Below the pieces are notes generated by a model. The model worked only from the letters and a program-made list of their open reading frames with translations, searched no databases and was not told where the DNA came from. DNA of 64,000 nt from Myripristis murdjan (Eukaryota; Chordata; Actinopteri; Holocentriformes; Holocentridae): positions 4,962,695-5,026,694 of the forward strand of contig NC_043980.1 of NCBI RefSeq assembly GCF_902150065.1. Reading direction: 5' to 3'. Positions 24,327 through 36,699 of the stretch are shown piece after piece. Each line of letters begins with the position of its first letter. Within the stretch, counting starts at the first letter, position 1. Both the position numbers and the translations under genes were made by a program.

Positions 24327-25780
24327 CTAGCCCTGATACCGACCTCGCCCCTGCCTCTGCCCTAGGCTGGTACTGAGCCCCGGCCCCTGCCTCTGCCTCT
24401 GGTTCTGACTCTGAGCCCCCCCTTGCCCACTGCCCCGACCAGAACCACCACTAAAACCACCACTGGGACCAGGTCGTGAAGTGTCTGCAATACACTGGTG
24501 AGTCACTTGTCTACTGGTGGAGCAGCTGTTACACGTCATCACATTATCGTTTTTATCACAACGGAATATACTGGCAAGGCCAATTTCTGACCCCCCAATG
24601 TTTTTGGATTTCCCGAGTCGTTCAAGGGATCCCTTCAGGTTTTCCTCACTAATGGGATTAGAACCTTTGGGCTTGAATATTTTGGAAAACACAAAGGCAT
24701 AATCATGCCAATTCTGAGTGACGTTAATCCTTGAAATGATTGTATCACGATGCCGTTCGTTTGTACATTTCTGATCACATGGGGAGAGGTAAGAGTAGAA
24801 GAGCAGAAGTTTACGTTCACATTTATTATGCAAGCTTTGGAAACTGTCCAGAACGCGCAGCTCTGCATGACGGTTGTTTATTTTGTCTGCTCCGGCGGCT
24901 ACCACCCAGGTACCGGTGTACACTCAAGCATCTCAAGGTGGACGTCGGACCAAGGGTCAGCATCCAAGACTTGCTTCAGGGCAGTTTGAAGGTGCTGAGT
25001 ATGGTTCAGTGCGATGTTTACAGTCAGACTGAACTGGCCACCTATTCTGTTCCTGTGAAAGGAAACAGTTACACCAAATATTACCAGTGATAATTTACCT
25101 TTAGGGAGCTATTCCACATACAAGAATATCTGAGACCACCTCCAGGGGGCGACATAAAGCACTGAAACTAGGCTAAATAGAGTAAAATGAATCAAATAAA
25201 TGGTGGTCAATAGGAGTTTTCCATAAAATCAGCTCACTAAAGAAGAAGAAGATTCACATTGCTATGAGCTTAGATGAATGAAATCTGAAACAATATAGTA
25301 GGAAAGTGTTTTTTTTCCCCTCTGGATATGCAACTGGTCAGCATCACATAGCCTCAATGTTGGTGTAAATTTTCTGAAGTTGACATAATTTCACATCAGC
25401 TTATAATTCTGTCTTCAATATGAATAACAGGCCATTGAACAATGACAGTAACAGTCCAGTTACTGTTCAATATTTGGAACCAGCTGCACTGATCATTTTA
25501 TAGCATTTAGTCCCATTGACTGCCATATACAGTATTCTACTCTCTTTATCAAATGCGCAGCACTGCCTCCCATAGCCAAAACACTGTACTGCACAAAGAC
25601 ACACCCTAGCCTAATCCTAGCCCTAACCATAGCCTTCAGTAGAATATAGAGCATGTTGACTCACCTTCCCAACAAGTCTGCTAAAATCGTCTGAAGCTGG
25701 TACTGGTCCACGACATCCACACCAGTCCCTGCAGACAGGAAGAAGGCCAGCGCCACAACCATCCAGCACACAGCAGCCAT
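24327..25780 (-). pseudogene. Secreted AID/APOBEC-like deaminase, copy A (decayed)
   Basis: Exon 25665-25780 encodes a signal peptide (MAAVCWMVVALAFFLSAG) and ends at a GTGAGT donor. The next exon starts at 25052 after TTTCACAG and carries the deaminase core HAE (about 24861-24869) and SPCDQKC, a Cys cluster, a short GQ/GR-rich tail with a single LSTSLGQ unit, and stop 24327. Between the entry to the exon and the core, the sequence is 7 nt shorter than in copies B and C, so the exon's own frame meets a stop before the core. The presumed first exon at about 27066 also lacks the TATA-bearing segment found in B and C. It is probably a recent pseudogene, although an internal start could in principle still express the 198-residue core without a signal peptide. 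It is a tandem sibling of B and C. Confidence 0.7.
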
Positions 25781-26610
25781 CTATACACAAGATGGCTAGT
25801 CCAGGTTAGTGCCTTTTTACAGAGTACTGGCATAAAGCAGCTAAAAAAAGGATCATAAAAATGTGCATGGCATTTGTTAAATCACAAGCATGTCAATCAC
25901 CAGTAGACACCGCCCACAAGTTTTAAAGCTCCTCCCCACAGGTCACCAACCCCTTTTTCCCTCCACACCAGTGGAACAAAGGAGACCTCATGTGAGTTGC
26001 TCATGGACTTTTTCCCTTTTTTGATTATTCATGTGATGTATTATCTATGGTAAAGCAACATTGTTTCCTTGTTTAGTACCAAGTACCAATACTTAAGTTC
26101 GAAGAAGTGATCATATTCAGTTGGTGGATGCATTAATGACGCAAGTCAAATAATATCCTTTTTTTATTATTATTATTATTATCTGTTTGATATTCTAAAT
26201 TGTAACACTTGTTTTTCTTTATTTGAATTCCTGTACAGAAAAAATCATCCACTATCCTTTGAGTGAAATAAACTACTGAAAACGGCATCAAGGATCCGTG
26301 TCTAAATGTACACACCACATATGATGTTCACTGAACCATCACCACCAGCAACTGTATAGCTTTTTCAGTATTTATGATTATATGAAACAAACAGCCATTT
26401 GGAGAGACAAGTGGAAAATGGCATATTTTTTGCACTCATCTTTCAGTAAAAGTTAAAATATCTGCAACACTGGTGTTACTATTATGCAAACAACAGGAAA
26501 CAACACTACTACTGTGAGTTTCCTTACTGACGGAAGTCCCTATGGTCAAAAAGAGCCCGCTTCGTAACACAGAGAAGGCGAATTTATGAACTGGAAAGTG
26601 AACGTTATGT

Positions 26611-26642
<32 letters not shown>

Positions 26643-27065
26643 ACTGCGTATCTCTGCGCATTCTTAAGTGGTTGTAGCCTACGGAAATTCGGGACCTTTT
26701 CTAGTGGGTATACGGCGTATACCTACGTATCACGTAGACTACACCACTGCATTTTAGTAAGACAGTCAGTTTTCTCTTAAATTGTTTCTGGATTTTTTCC
26801 CTTGCAGAGCACCTGAGATTACCGTGTCAAACATTTCAAACACTGAGCCCCTGAGGCACTCACCCCGACCCCTTCTTTTCTGAAAATGTTTTTACACAAA
26901 TTAAAAACAGTTACTTTTATGTGCAGATTTGATTTTTCAGCATTTCCGCTTTGTTGTGTGGCGTGATAATCTGCACCTGTAGTGAGTTTGCCCTCTCGTC
27001 TAGACAGTACAAAACCCTGTAGGGTTTAGTAGTAAACAGATTACAGAGAACTGGAGGTGATTTAC

Positions 27066-27140
27066 CTGCTTTAGAGGAAAAAGATCAGGCCAGCAGCAGT
27101 TGGATGGCTCCTGTGTAAGGAGTGTAAGGAGGCAAAGTGC
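27066..27140 (-). other. Copy A non-coding first exon remnant
   Basis: Homologous to the first exons of B and C and ends at the same CAG|GTAAAT donor (27066). The adjacent upstream segment that holds the TATA box in B and C is missing here, because GACACCAGT is followed directly by the distal flank. Confidence 0.55.
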
Positions 27141-27275
27141 TGTTGGAGCGACTGGTGTCCCAACCCTCGGGAGTGGCAACTTGTCCTTTTACTTTCAGTT
27201 TCAAAAATGAGGAAGAACAGAGGAGCGAGGATAAAGTCAAGTTACAAAGTTAAGACTGCAGCAGGTCCAACAGAA

Positions 27276-27309
<34 letters not shown>

Positions 27310-27662
27310 TATAAAATTGCTTTTTGTTTGTTATATCCAAGTATGTTGTCTGACATGCCAATACAATAAATAACAGCATGGTTGAGACTGGAAGTAGAAC
27401 GGAAAGTGAGGAAGACACAAACAGTGAGAGACATTTAAACCAGCCGAGGCTAAAATAAACTACGATGAGACTGAGCCTCCGTCAGTGGTCGAATGATAAA
27501 TATATTATACATAGGTTAAAGAAAACATATACGTCTTGAGTTTGCTTTTAAATCAAAGAGTAAAAGACTCACAATGCAGTCCTCTACTCCCTAACCCTGG
27601 TCTTTATTATAGCCCTAACCACACTCTAACCACCTAACTACAGCAACAAAACTGTTAGGGGG

Positions 27663-27695
<33 letters not shown>

Positions 27696-28019
27696 ACGGT
27701 GTGAGTGGTCATGTCGGGGCTTTTTTGCACCGTCACAGTGCAAAGTTTGTTACGATGTAGATCACAGCTATGATTGAACACTAATAGCCTAAAGCAGACT
27801 GATGCATTATATTAAAATTATAGTACTATAGCATCAGCGTAGTTTTATGCATAGCATAGTAAAGGGTCTCTCAAGAAGTTCATTAATATCAACAACAAAA
27901 CCAACAAAGCCCCCCCACCTAGTGGATTTATCTGTTCTCACGGTTTTTCTTCCCATTTTGCACTTCTGCTTTGTGGTCAAGGCTGTATCCTCTCACATTC
28001 TTGGTATTGTGTTTCTGCA

Positions 28020-28050
<31 letters not shown>

Positions 28051-28975
28051 AACCTTCCATGCTGAATCTGCAACTTCAAATGAAAAGTAAACTTTGCTTT
28101 AATGTCTCACACTGTCTGAAACAACACACAGGCTCTCTGAAGTGCCTCGCATCAATGCTGTTTAATGATAATAATAATTGAAACTTGTCAGAAAAAGGAC
28201 TGACACATTTCAAATGATAAATAAACCACAAGTCACACTGATAGGCCAATAGCTGGGTCTTCAAATTTTATTTATTCATTTTTTTTTTTTTGTTCTACCA
28301 CAAGTGTATATTATTGACAGTGAGTCCAGTGTGGAAACAATAAGTGCATTAATTAAAGAAGAAAAAGCAAAAGTCTGTTGTGTCGGTGAGAACAGGCATT
28401 CACAGCAAATTGGGCAACGTGGGCAAAATGCCAGTCGTGCATTCAGGCCGTGGCAGGGTCACAGAAAAGCACAGCAGCCGTCCAGCAAGAAGTTGAACCA
28501 CAATCAACTTTTGCTGCAACGCAAGGCGACTACAAGAAGAGGAACCTAGCTGAGGTCGTATTTCTGCAGAAACACATTACCGGGAATGTCAGAAGATACA
28601 GTACCCTTTATAGTTCTTATTATAATACAGGCAGTGCAACCACATAATGAAACTCATGTCTTTCTAATAATTCCAAGAAATTTATCTGGCACCATTTTCT
28701 GTCTTCATTTTCAGTCTGGCTTCATGTGAAGCCGTCAGCTGAAAGGTATCCTGTCAATCTGAAATACTTGACTTTTTTTTTTTACGTGAGATTTTCATTA
28801 GAAGTTAGACGGTGGATCTGTAACTGGTGAACACATTTACCCTTTCATCCATGGCAGTGATCCGTACACCGCTGGAGGTAGAGAAAGATCCAGCACTTTA
28901 ACTTTCCAGCACGTTTCCAGATGATAAACAGACAGACAGACAGACAGACAGACCAGTTTGGATGCTGAGCCAAGC

Positions 28976-28981
28976 TTTAAT
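28976..28981 (-). terminator. Poly(A) signal of copy B (ATTAAA)
   Basis: ATTAAA on the minus strand about 355 nt past the stop, conserved with copies A and D. Confidence 0.5.
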
Positions 28982-29334
28982 CAAATATGACAGAAAATTA
29001 AAGAATTTGCTAAAGTTTTTTCAGTCAAACATATTCATAAATCAAGTGCAAGGTACAAATGCTGCAAGGATTAAATGGTATTCCTGATTGTTTTACTACC
29101 AGAAATAACTCCAAAACATGGTCACTGTAAACCTCCATGGGCAAAATACATAAAGCAAGGTGACACAGTGCAGTTCATTGCTATAATTTGGCCTAATGAT
29201 AACAAACAGTAAGTGATTGTACCCTTGTGGCTGTGTAATTTTGCAGTTCTAAGGGGCATCAACACATGAAAGGAAGCATAAAACCTACCTAAAAAATACT
29301 CATTCCCCTGCCTACAGAGCCCATGGTACTGACC

Positions 29335-31035
29335 CTAGCCCTGATACCGACCTCGCCCCTGCGTCTGCCCTACACTGGGACTGAGCCCCTGCCCCTGCCT
29401 CTGCCTCTGCCCTACGCTGGGACTATGCCGCTGCCCCTGTCCCCATGTCTGCCCTTGGCTCGTACTGAGCCTCTGCCCCTGCCTCTGTCCCTGCCTCTGC
29501 CCTAGGCTGGTACTGAGCCCCTGCCTCTGATTCTGACTCTGAGCCCCCCCTTGCCCGCTGCCCCGACCAGGACCACCACTAAAACCACCACTGGGACCAG
29601 GTCGTGAAGTGTCTGCAATACACTGGCGAGTTACTTGTCCACGGGTGGAGCAGCTGTTACACGTCATCACATTATATTTTTTATCACAACGGAATATATT
29701 GGCAAGGCCAATTTCTGCCCCCCCAGTGTTTTTGGATTTCCCGAGTCGTTCAAGGGATCCCTTCAGGTTTTCCTCGCTAATGGGATTAGAACCTTTGGGC
29801 TTGAATATTTTGGAAAACACAAAGGCATAATCATGCCAATTCTGAATGATGTTAATCCTTGAAATGATTGTATCACGATGCCGTTCATTTGTACATTTCT
29901 GATCACATGGGGAGAGGTAAGAGTAAAAGAGCAGAAGTGTACGTTCAGGTTTATTGAACAAGCTTTGGAAACTGTCCAGAACGCGCAGCTCTGCATGACG
30001 CTTGTTTATTTTGTCTGCTCCGGCGGCTACTACCCAGGTACCGGTGTACACTTGACCACCTGAAACTGTACGTGACACGGTGGCCCCAGGGTCAGCATCA
30101 AAGACTTGCTTCAAAGCAGTTTGAAGGTCCTGAGTATTGCTCAGTGGGATGTTTACAGCCAGACTGAATTGGCCACCTATTCTGTACCTGTGAAAGGAAA
30201 CAGATACACCAAATATTACCAGTGATAATTTACCTTTAGGGAGCTATTCCACATACAAGAATATCTGAGACCACCTCCAGGGGGCGACATAAAGCACTGA
30301 AACTAGGCTAAATAGAGTAAAATGAATAAAATAAATAGTGGTCAACAAGATTTTTCGATAAAATCAGCTCACTAAATGATTTTTTTTAAAAAAACTGTGT
30401 AATCACCAGAAAATTACTGGTTAAGAAGATTCACATTGCGATGAGCTTAGATGAATGAAATCTGAAACAATATAGTAGAAAAGTGTTTGTTTTTTTTCCC
30501 TCTGGATATGCAACTGGTCAGCATCACATAGCCTCAATGTTGGTGTAAATTTTCTGAAGTTGACATAATTTCACATCAGCTTATAATTCTGTCTTCAATA
30601 TGAATATCGGGCCATGGAACAATGACAGTAACAGTACAGTTACTGTTCAATATTTGGAACCAGCTGCACTGATCATTTTATAGCATTTAGTCCCATTGAC
30701 TGCCATATACAGTATTCTACTCTCTTTATCAAATGTGCAGCACTGCCTCCCATAGCCAAAACACTGTACTGCACAGACACACCCTAATTCTTTTGCCTCT
30801 GCGCAGCTATGTTTCCAACCTTGACTTTAAATCAGATAAAATGCAAAATCAGTCACAAATGCTCATGACTATGGCTTTTTGTCACAGCCTTGAGTAGAAT
30901 ATAGAGCATGTTGACTCACCTTCCCAAGATGTCTGCTACAATCGTCTGAAGCTGGTTCTGGTCCACGGCATCCACACCGGTCCCTGCAGACAGGAAGAAG
31001 GCCAGAGCCACAACCATCCAGCACACAGCAGCCAT
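29335..31035 (-). CDS. Secreted AID/APOBEC-like deaminase, copy B
   Basis: Exons 30920-31035 and 29335-30187 join in phase 2 to 322 residues. Residues 1-19 form a signal peptide (hydrophobic WMVVALAFFLSAG), so the protein is likely secreted. The deaminase-fold zinc signature is H103-A-E105 (about 29989-29997) and S-P132-C133-DQK-C137 (about 29893-29910). A second cluster, C-x7-C-x2-C (FRCDKKYNVMTCNSC), follows. The last 90 or so residues are Gly/Gln/Arg/Ser-rich with four LSTSLGQ-type units and end GRGRYQG. In this superfamily His and two Cys hold zinc and Glu shuttles the proton for C-to-U deamination. The secreted metazoan clade (SNADs) is proposed to act in anti-pathogen conflict, but substrates are unknown. 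A TATA box and a non-coding first exon precede it. It looks intact. The call rests on motif, signal peptide and exon layout, not on a database search. Confidence 0.75.
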
Positions 31036-31562
31036 CTATACACAAGTCCAGGTTAGTGCCTTTTTACAAAGAGTACTGGCATAAAGCGGCTAAAAAATGG
31101 ATCATAAAGATGTGCATGGCATGTATGTTTATATGGAACAAACAGCCATTTGGAGAGACAAGTGGAAAATGTCATATTTTTTGCACTCATCTTTCAGTAA
31201 AAGTTCAAATATCTGTAACACTGGTGTTACTTTTATGCAAACAACAGGAAACAACACTGTTACTGTGAGTTTCCTTTTGCAAAATCATGATGGAAAAAAA
31301 TGTTTCAAAATTAAAGAGCACCATGCCCACTGTTGCCAACAGGATATGCAAAAAAACAGAATATTAAAATGAGTATGTTTTTACACAAATTGAAAACAGT
31401 TACATTTAAATGTGCAGATTTGATTTTTCAGCATTTCCATTTTGTTGTGTGTAGTGATAATCTGCACCTGTACTGAGTTTACCCTCTTGTCTAGACAGTA
31501 CAAAATTCTAACCCTGTAGGTTTTAGTAGTAAACAGATTACAGAGAACTGGAGATGATTTAC

Positions 31563-31635
31563 CTGCTTTAGAGGAAAAAGACCAGGCCAGCAGCAGTTGG
31601 ATGGCTCCTGTGTAAGGAGTGTAAGGAGGCAAAGT
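31563..31635 (-). other. Copy B non-coding first exon
   Basis: The exon lies between the TATA box and a consensus donor CTAAAGCAG|GTAAAT (exon end at 31563). The following intron (31036-31562) ends TGTATAG directly before the ATG, so the second exon starts exactly at the initiator codon. The 5' boundary is estimated from the TATA position. Confidence 0.6.
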
Positions 31636-31658
31636 GCTGTTGGAGCGACTGGTGTCTA

Positions 31659-31665
31659 ATTTATA
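31659..31665 (-). promoter_or_regulatory. TATA box of copy B
   Basis: TATAAAT on the minus strand, about 30 nt upstream of the presumed transcription start. Identical sequence stands in unit C. It is absent in unit A. Confidence 0.6.
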
Positions 31666-32785
31666 GAGAAGAGGGAGAGCTTGGCCCAACCCTCAGGAGT
31701 GACAACTTGTCCTTCTTTTAATTTCAAAAATGAGGAAGAACAGAGGAGCGAGGATAAAGCCAAGTTACAAAGTTAAGACTGCAGCAGGTCCAGCAGAATC
31801 TAAAAAATAAAAAAAATAAAAAAACATTTTTTTCCTATTAAATTGACCTTTGTTTGTTATATCCAATTATGTTGTATGACATGGCAATAAAATAAATAAC
31901 AGCATGCGTGAGACTGGAAGTAGAACGGAAAGTGAGGAAGACAGAAACTGTGAGAGACATTTAAACCGGCGGGAGGCTAAAATAAACTACGATGAGACTG
32001 AGCCTCCATCAGTGGTCGAATGATAAATATATTATAGCCTACATAGGTTAAAGAAAATATATACGTATTGAGTTTTACTATAGCCCTAACCACACCCTAA
32101 CCACCTAACTACAGCAACAAAACTGTTGGGAGAAAAAAAAAAAAAAAAACACGGTGTGAGTGGTCATGTCGGGGCTTTTTTGCACCGTCACAGTGCAAAG
32201 TTTGTTACGATGTAGATCACAGCTATGATTGAACACTAGTAAAGCAGACTGATGCATTATATTAAAATTATAGTACTATAGCATCAGCGTAGTTTTATGC
32301 ATAGTATAGTAAAGTGTCTCTCAAGAAGTTCATTAATATCAACAACAAAACCAACAAAGCCCCCCCACCTAGTGGATTTATCTGTTCTCACGGTTTTTCT
32401 TCCCATTTTGCACTTCTGCATTGTGGTCAAGGCTGTATCCTCTCACATTCTTGGTATTGTGTTTCTGCATTACAAAAAAAAAAAAAAAAAAAAACCTCCA
32501 TGATGAATCTGCAACTTCAAATGAAAGTAAACTTTGCTTTAATGTCTCACACTGTCTGAAACAACACACAGGCTCTCTGAAGTGCCTCGCATTAATGCTG
32601 TTTAATGATAACAATAACTGAAACTTGTCAGAAAAAGGACTGACACATTTCAAATGATAAAAACCACAAGTCACACTTATAGGCCAATAGCTGGGTCTTC
32701 AAATTTTATTTATTTATTTATTTTTTGTTCCACCACAAGTGTATATTATTGACAGGGAGTCCAGTGTGGAAACAATAAGTGCATT

Positions 32786-33165
32786 CCCTTACGAAACAAA
32801 AATATATTGCAGTATACTGGAAAATATCATGTCATCTATTAGATAATACATTTCCATATATGGGAACTAGTCTTTATATTTTACAATATATTGAAATATA
32901 TGCATAGACCATACATGTCTATATATTGATACATATAAAAAATATATTGCAATCAAGACCAAAAACAGCACTATATTTTTACATGCAATAGTTTGTCTTT
33001 ATATGTTCAAATATACTGCAATATATGCATATACCATATATGTATATATATCGCAACATAATATATAAAAAATATATATTGGGATTTTTCTTAACATTGC
33101 ATATTTTCCAATAAACAACCATAACATATGCATGGACCACACATGGCATATATTGAGGGTCCGGG
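32786..33165. repeat. AT-rich degenerate tandem repeat, about 120-bp period
   Basis: Blocks of the form AATATATGCATA.ACCATA.ATGTATATAT followed by ATATAAAAAATATAT recur at about 32885-32950 and 33008-33080, and partly at about 33125-33158. The block starts exactly where unit B homology ends. Confidence 0.55.
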
Positions 33166-33184
33166 CAGCTTAGGACACCGGACA

Positions 33185-33831
33185 CTATTGTATTCCCAGG
33201 TCTTCTTTCTTTCTTTCTTCTTCTTTCTTTCTTCTTCTTTCTTCCAAAGAAATCATATTTCCCATGGGTGAAAACTCACCAAACTTTGTTCAAAGGTCCA
33301 GTCCCATGCCAGATTACCTCAGCTGCAAACTCAAGCCAATAGTCCTGATGGTGGCGCTATAGCAAGCCTTTAAAGTTCAAAACTTTGAAAATTCATAACA
33401 AATCAACCATATGTGCTACAACTTCACAACTTTCATCAAACTGTAGCCTCAATATAGAAGAAAGTTTTGTACATTTAAACCTATTGAAAATTATGAAGTC
33501 CATCACTCTGCTTTTTTTTTTTTTTTTTTTCAAAAACTGTAAAACTTTTTAAACCTATCTCCTCCCACAATTTTTGCTCAAATGTCACCAAACTTGCTAC
33601 AGAGCATCTTCAGACTGTCCTACACAAACGATGTTCACAGATTTTTGATTTATCAAAAATTATTATTATTAATTATTTGACAGCATTTTGAATTTGACAG
33701 CATTTTGAATTTTGCTCTCGTGAACAATTGAGTCAGTGTAAAAATGGCATTTTTAAACATCAATTTTTCACTTATGGAGCAAATCCCTCATTGTTCAAAA
33801 CAAATTAACATCATCTCCCTGTTGTCTAGAT
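33185..33831. repeat. CTTT microsatellite and unclassified dispersed repeat
   Basis: A CTTT/CTT run (about 33204-33243) is followed by about 590 bp containing GATGGTGGCGCTATAGCAA and phrases such as CACCAAACTT and AACTTTCATCAAACTGTAG, a style common in fish interspersed repeats. No frame or family could be assigned. Confidence 0.4.
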
Positions 33832-34046
33832 CAGTGTTTCTCAAACGGGGGTACGCACACGCCTGGGGGTACTTAGAGATTTTTTAAAATTATAACACAT
33901 GAGACTACGTTGCGTAGATCCGACCGAACAATCTGATTGATCAATCAGACGTTTAGAATGTGCTCAAATCAGCATGACAGCACAGCTAGCCGTGCACAAA
34001 TAAAAAATACTGAATCAATCACTGAATCAATATTACTCCGCCTCTT
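33832..34046 (+). mobile_element. hAT-type element, left end only
   Basis: Starts CAGTGTTTCTCAAACGGGG and repeats GGGGGTAC motifs, typical of fish hAT termini. Its right end is not identifiable, and the Tc1/mariner-like block begins at 34048. Confidence 0.45.
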
Positions 34047-34171
34047 ACAGTTTTTTTCGATTGCTAAAACACGTTTTTCAAAACTGTACGTTTTTTTTTC
34101 AAAACTGCACACACAAAACTCCAAACATCACACACAAATTGCTAAACCCTGGCATCCCTTTGCAAAACAAT

Positions 34172-34400
34172 GTCACAACTTGTACTGCGAGGACTGAACC
34201 CAATCGCACGACTCACAAGAGTTCAACTTAATTCTTTTAATGCCAAAGTAACAACTGAAGTATCAAACAAAGTAACAACTGAAATTTCACGATAACAAAG
34301 TAGTAACCAAAATCACTCTTGACGAGGAATTACTGAAAACAAAGGCAAGACCAAAGTATCAAAGAAACTTGAGAACAAAACTATGACCAAACAAAGTGCG
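34172..34400. repeat. Left arm of long inverted repeat
   Basis: Sequence such as CTGCGAGGACTGAACCCAAT, ACAAAGTAACAACTGAA and GAGAACAAAACTATGAC is found as the reverse complement in 37715-37859 and continues in 42926-42990, on the far side of the LTR element. The arm contains its own small internal duplication (AGTAACAACTGAA twice). Confidence 0.65.
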
Positions 34401-34690
34401 CAGGGAACCATGGACAGGACGGTGCTCTGGCGGACGGCCAGGGCACTGGGAACCATGGACGAGGCGGTGCTCTGGCGGACGGCCAGGGCGCAGGGAACCA
34501 TGGACGAGGCGGTGCTCTGGCGGACGGCCAGGGCGCAGGGAACCATGGACGAGGCGGTGCTCTGGCGGACGGCCAGGGCGCAGGGAACCATGGACGAGGC
34601 GGTGCTCTGGCGGGCGACCAGGGCGCAGGGAACCATGGACGGGACGACACTCTGGCGGACGGCCAGAGTGCTGGCGGTCAAGGCGGACCC
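34400..34690. repeat. 45-bp tandem repeat
   Basis: About six copies of a GC-rich 45-bp unit (GGGAACCATGGACGAGGCGG at its start). The unit is a multiple of three, so frames stay open across it. Confidence 0.9.
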
Positions 34691-34779
34691 ACCCTGGATG
34701 GCTGCAGTGTGGGTGGGACCACACTGCAGAGCGACCATAACGTCCTGCAGTGCAGACTTGGGACCGCCAGGCAGCGGAA

Positions 34780-36300
34780 GCAGCAGGGTGAACTCTGGAC
34801 CGCCGGACAGCGGCAACATGGACTCTGGACCGCAGGACAGCGGCAACGGCAACGTGGACTCGGGACCGCCGGGCAGCGGCGACGGCAACGTGGACTCGGG
34901 GCCGCCGGGCAGCGGCGACGGCGGCGTGGACTCGGGACCGCCGGGCAGCGGCGGCGTGGACTCTGGACCGCCGGGCAGCGGCGGCGTGGACTCTGGACCG
35001 CCGGGCAGCGGCGGCAGAAACGTGGACTCGGGACCGCCGGGCAGCGGCGGCGTGGACTCTGGACCGCCGGGCAGCGGCGGCGTGGACTCTGGACCACCGG
35101 GCAGCGGCGGCGTGGACTCTGGACCACCGGGCAGCGGCGGCGTGGACTCTGGACCGCCGGGCAGCGGCGGCAGAAACGTGGACTCGGGACCGCCGGGCAG
35201 CGGCAACGGCAACGTGGACTCGGGACCGCCGGGCAGCGGCAACGTGGACTCGGGACCGCCGGGCAGCGGCAGCGGCAACGGCAACGTGGACTTGGGACCG
35301 CCGGGCAGCGGCAACGGCAACGTGGACTCGGGACCGCCGGGCAGCGGCGACGGCGGCGTGGACTCTGGACCGCCGGGCAGCGGCGGCGTGGACTCTGGAC
35401 CGCCGGGCAGCGGCGGCGTGGACTCTGGACCGCCGGGCAGCGGCGGCGTGGACTCTGGACCGCCGGGCAGCGGCGGCAGAAACGTGGACTCGGGACCGCC
35501 GGGCAGCGCCAACGGCAACGTGGACTCGGGACCGCCGGGCAGCGGCAACGGCAACGTGGACTCGGGACCGCCGGGCAGCGGCAGCGGCAACGGCAACGTG
35601 GACTCGGGACCGCCGGGCAGCGGCGACGGCGGCGTGGACTCGGGACCGCCGGGCAGCGGCGGCGTGGACTCTGGACCGCCGGGCAGCGGCGGCGTGGACT
35701 CTGGACCGCCGGGCAGTGGCGGCAGAAACGTGGACTCGGGACCGCCGGGCAGCGGCAACGGCAACGTGGACTCGGGACCGCCGGGCAGCGGCAGCGGCAA
35801 CGGCAACGTGGACTCGGGACCGCCGGGCAGCGGCAGCGGCAACGTGGACTCGGGACCGCCGGGCAGCGGCAGCGGCAACGGCAACGTGGACTCGGGACCG
35901 CCGGGCAGCGGCGGCGTGGACTCTGGACCGCCGGGCAGCGGCGGCGTGGACTCTGGACCTCCGGGCAGCGGCGGCGTGGACTCTGGACCGCCGGGCAGCG
36001 GCGGCGTGGACTCTGGACCGCCGGGCAGCGGCGGCAGAAACGTGGACGCGGGACCGCCGGGCAGCGGCAACGGCAACGTGGACTCGGGACCGCCGGGCAG
36101 CGGCAACGGCAACGTGGACTCGGGACCGCCGGGCAGCGGCAGCGGCAACGGCAACGTGGACTCGGGACCGCCGGGCAGCGGCGACGGCGGCGTGGACTCG
36201 GGACCGCCGGGCAGCGGCGGCGTGGACTCTGGACCGCCGGGCAGCGGCAACGTCCACTCCAGGCCGCCGGGCAGCGGCAACGTCCACTCCAGGAACTTGG
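34780..36300. repeat. GC-rich 30-42-bp tandem array open in six frames
   Basis: About 45 units built on a 30-bp core (GTGGACTCTGGACCGCCGGG then CAGCGGCGGC), with optional extra AACGGC or GACGGC triplet pairs. Every unit length is a multiple of three. The plus strand reads GVDSGPPGSG, RGLWTAGQRR or AAAWTLDRRA. The minus strand reads GPESTPPLPG, RSRVHAAAAR or PSPRRRCPAV. All of these stay open for hundreds of codons, so length alone gives no evidence of coding. Higher-order order of the unit types repeats about every 430-560 bp. Confidence 0.85.
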
Positions 36301-36699
36301 ACAGGGACTGGGGTCTGGGCAGCCAGTCGGGCTCGGGGAACTGTGACTGTGACAGGAACCTGGGCAGCCAGTCTGGTACGGGGAACTGGGACAAGGGCAG
36401 TGGCTGGAACACCCAGTCTGGCTCGGGGCACTGGGACAGGGGCAGCCAGTCCGGTTCGGGGTACTGGGGCAGGAACCAAGACCGGGTCCGGAACAGCCGG
36501 TCGGGCTTGGCAAACTGTGACATGGACTGGAGCAGCCAGTCTGGACCTGGGAACTGGGACCGGGGCAGCCACTTGGGTTCGAGGTACTGTGACAGTGACA
36601 TGGACCGGAGCAACCTGTCTGACCCTGGGAACTGGGACTGGGGCAGCCAATCTGGTTCTGGGAACTGGGACAGGTACTGCTCGGCTGCTAAGGCTAGTA

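Larger units (their letters stand above)
23100..28912 (-). repeat. Segmental duplication unit A
   Basis: The unit carries deaminase-like copy A with its 3' and 5' flanks. Its 3' flank (from about 23142) matches unit C from 51537, and its gene and upstream flank match units B and C almost throughout. The A/B junction lies at about 28912, where the motif GATGATAAACAGACAGACAG restarts. Confidence 0.8.
28913..32786 (-). repeat. Segmental duplication unit B
   Basis: Contains copy B and flanks that align with units A and C. Homology stops at about 32786, after GGAAACAATAAGTGCATT. Unit A continues there with about 500 bp more, whereas B runs into AT-rich repeats. Confidence 0.8.

Noticed and set aside
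24740-25090. 116-codon plus-strand frame over copy A and similar plus-strand frames over B and C
   Set aside because: They are antisense shadows of the deaminase-like exons and have no domain of their own.
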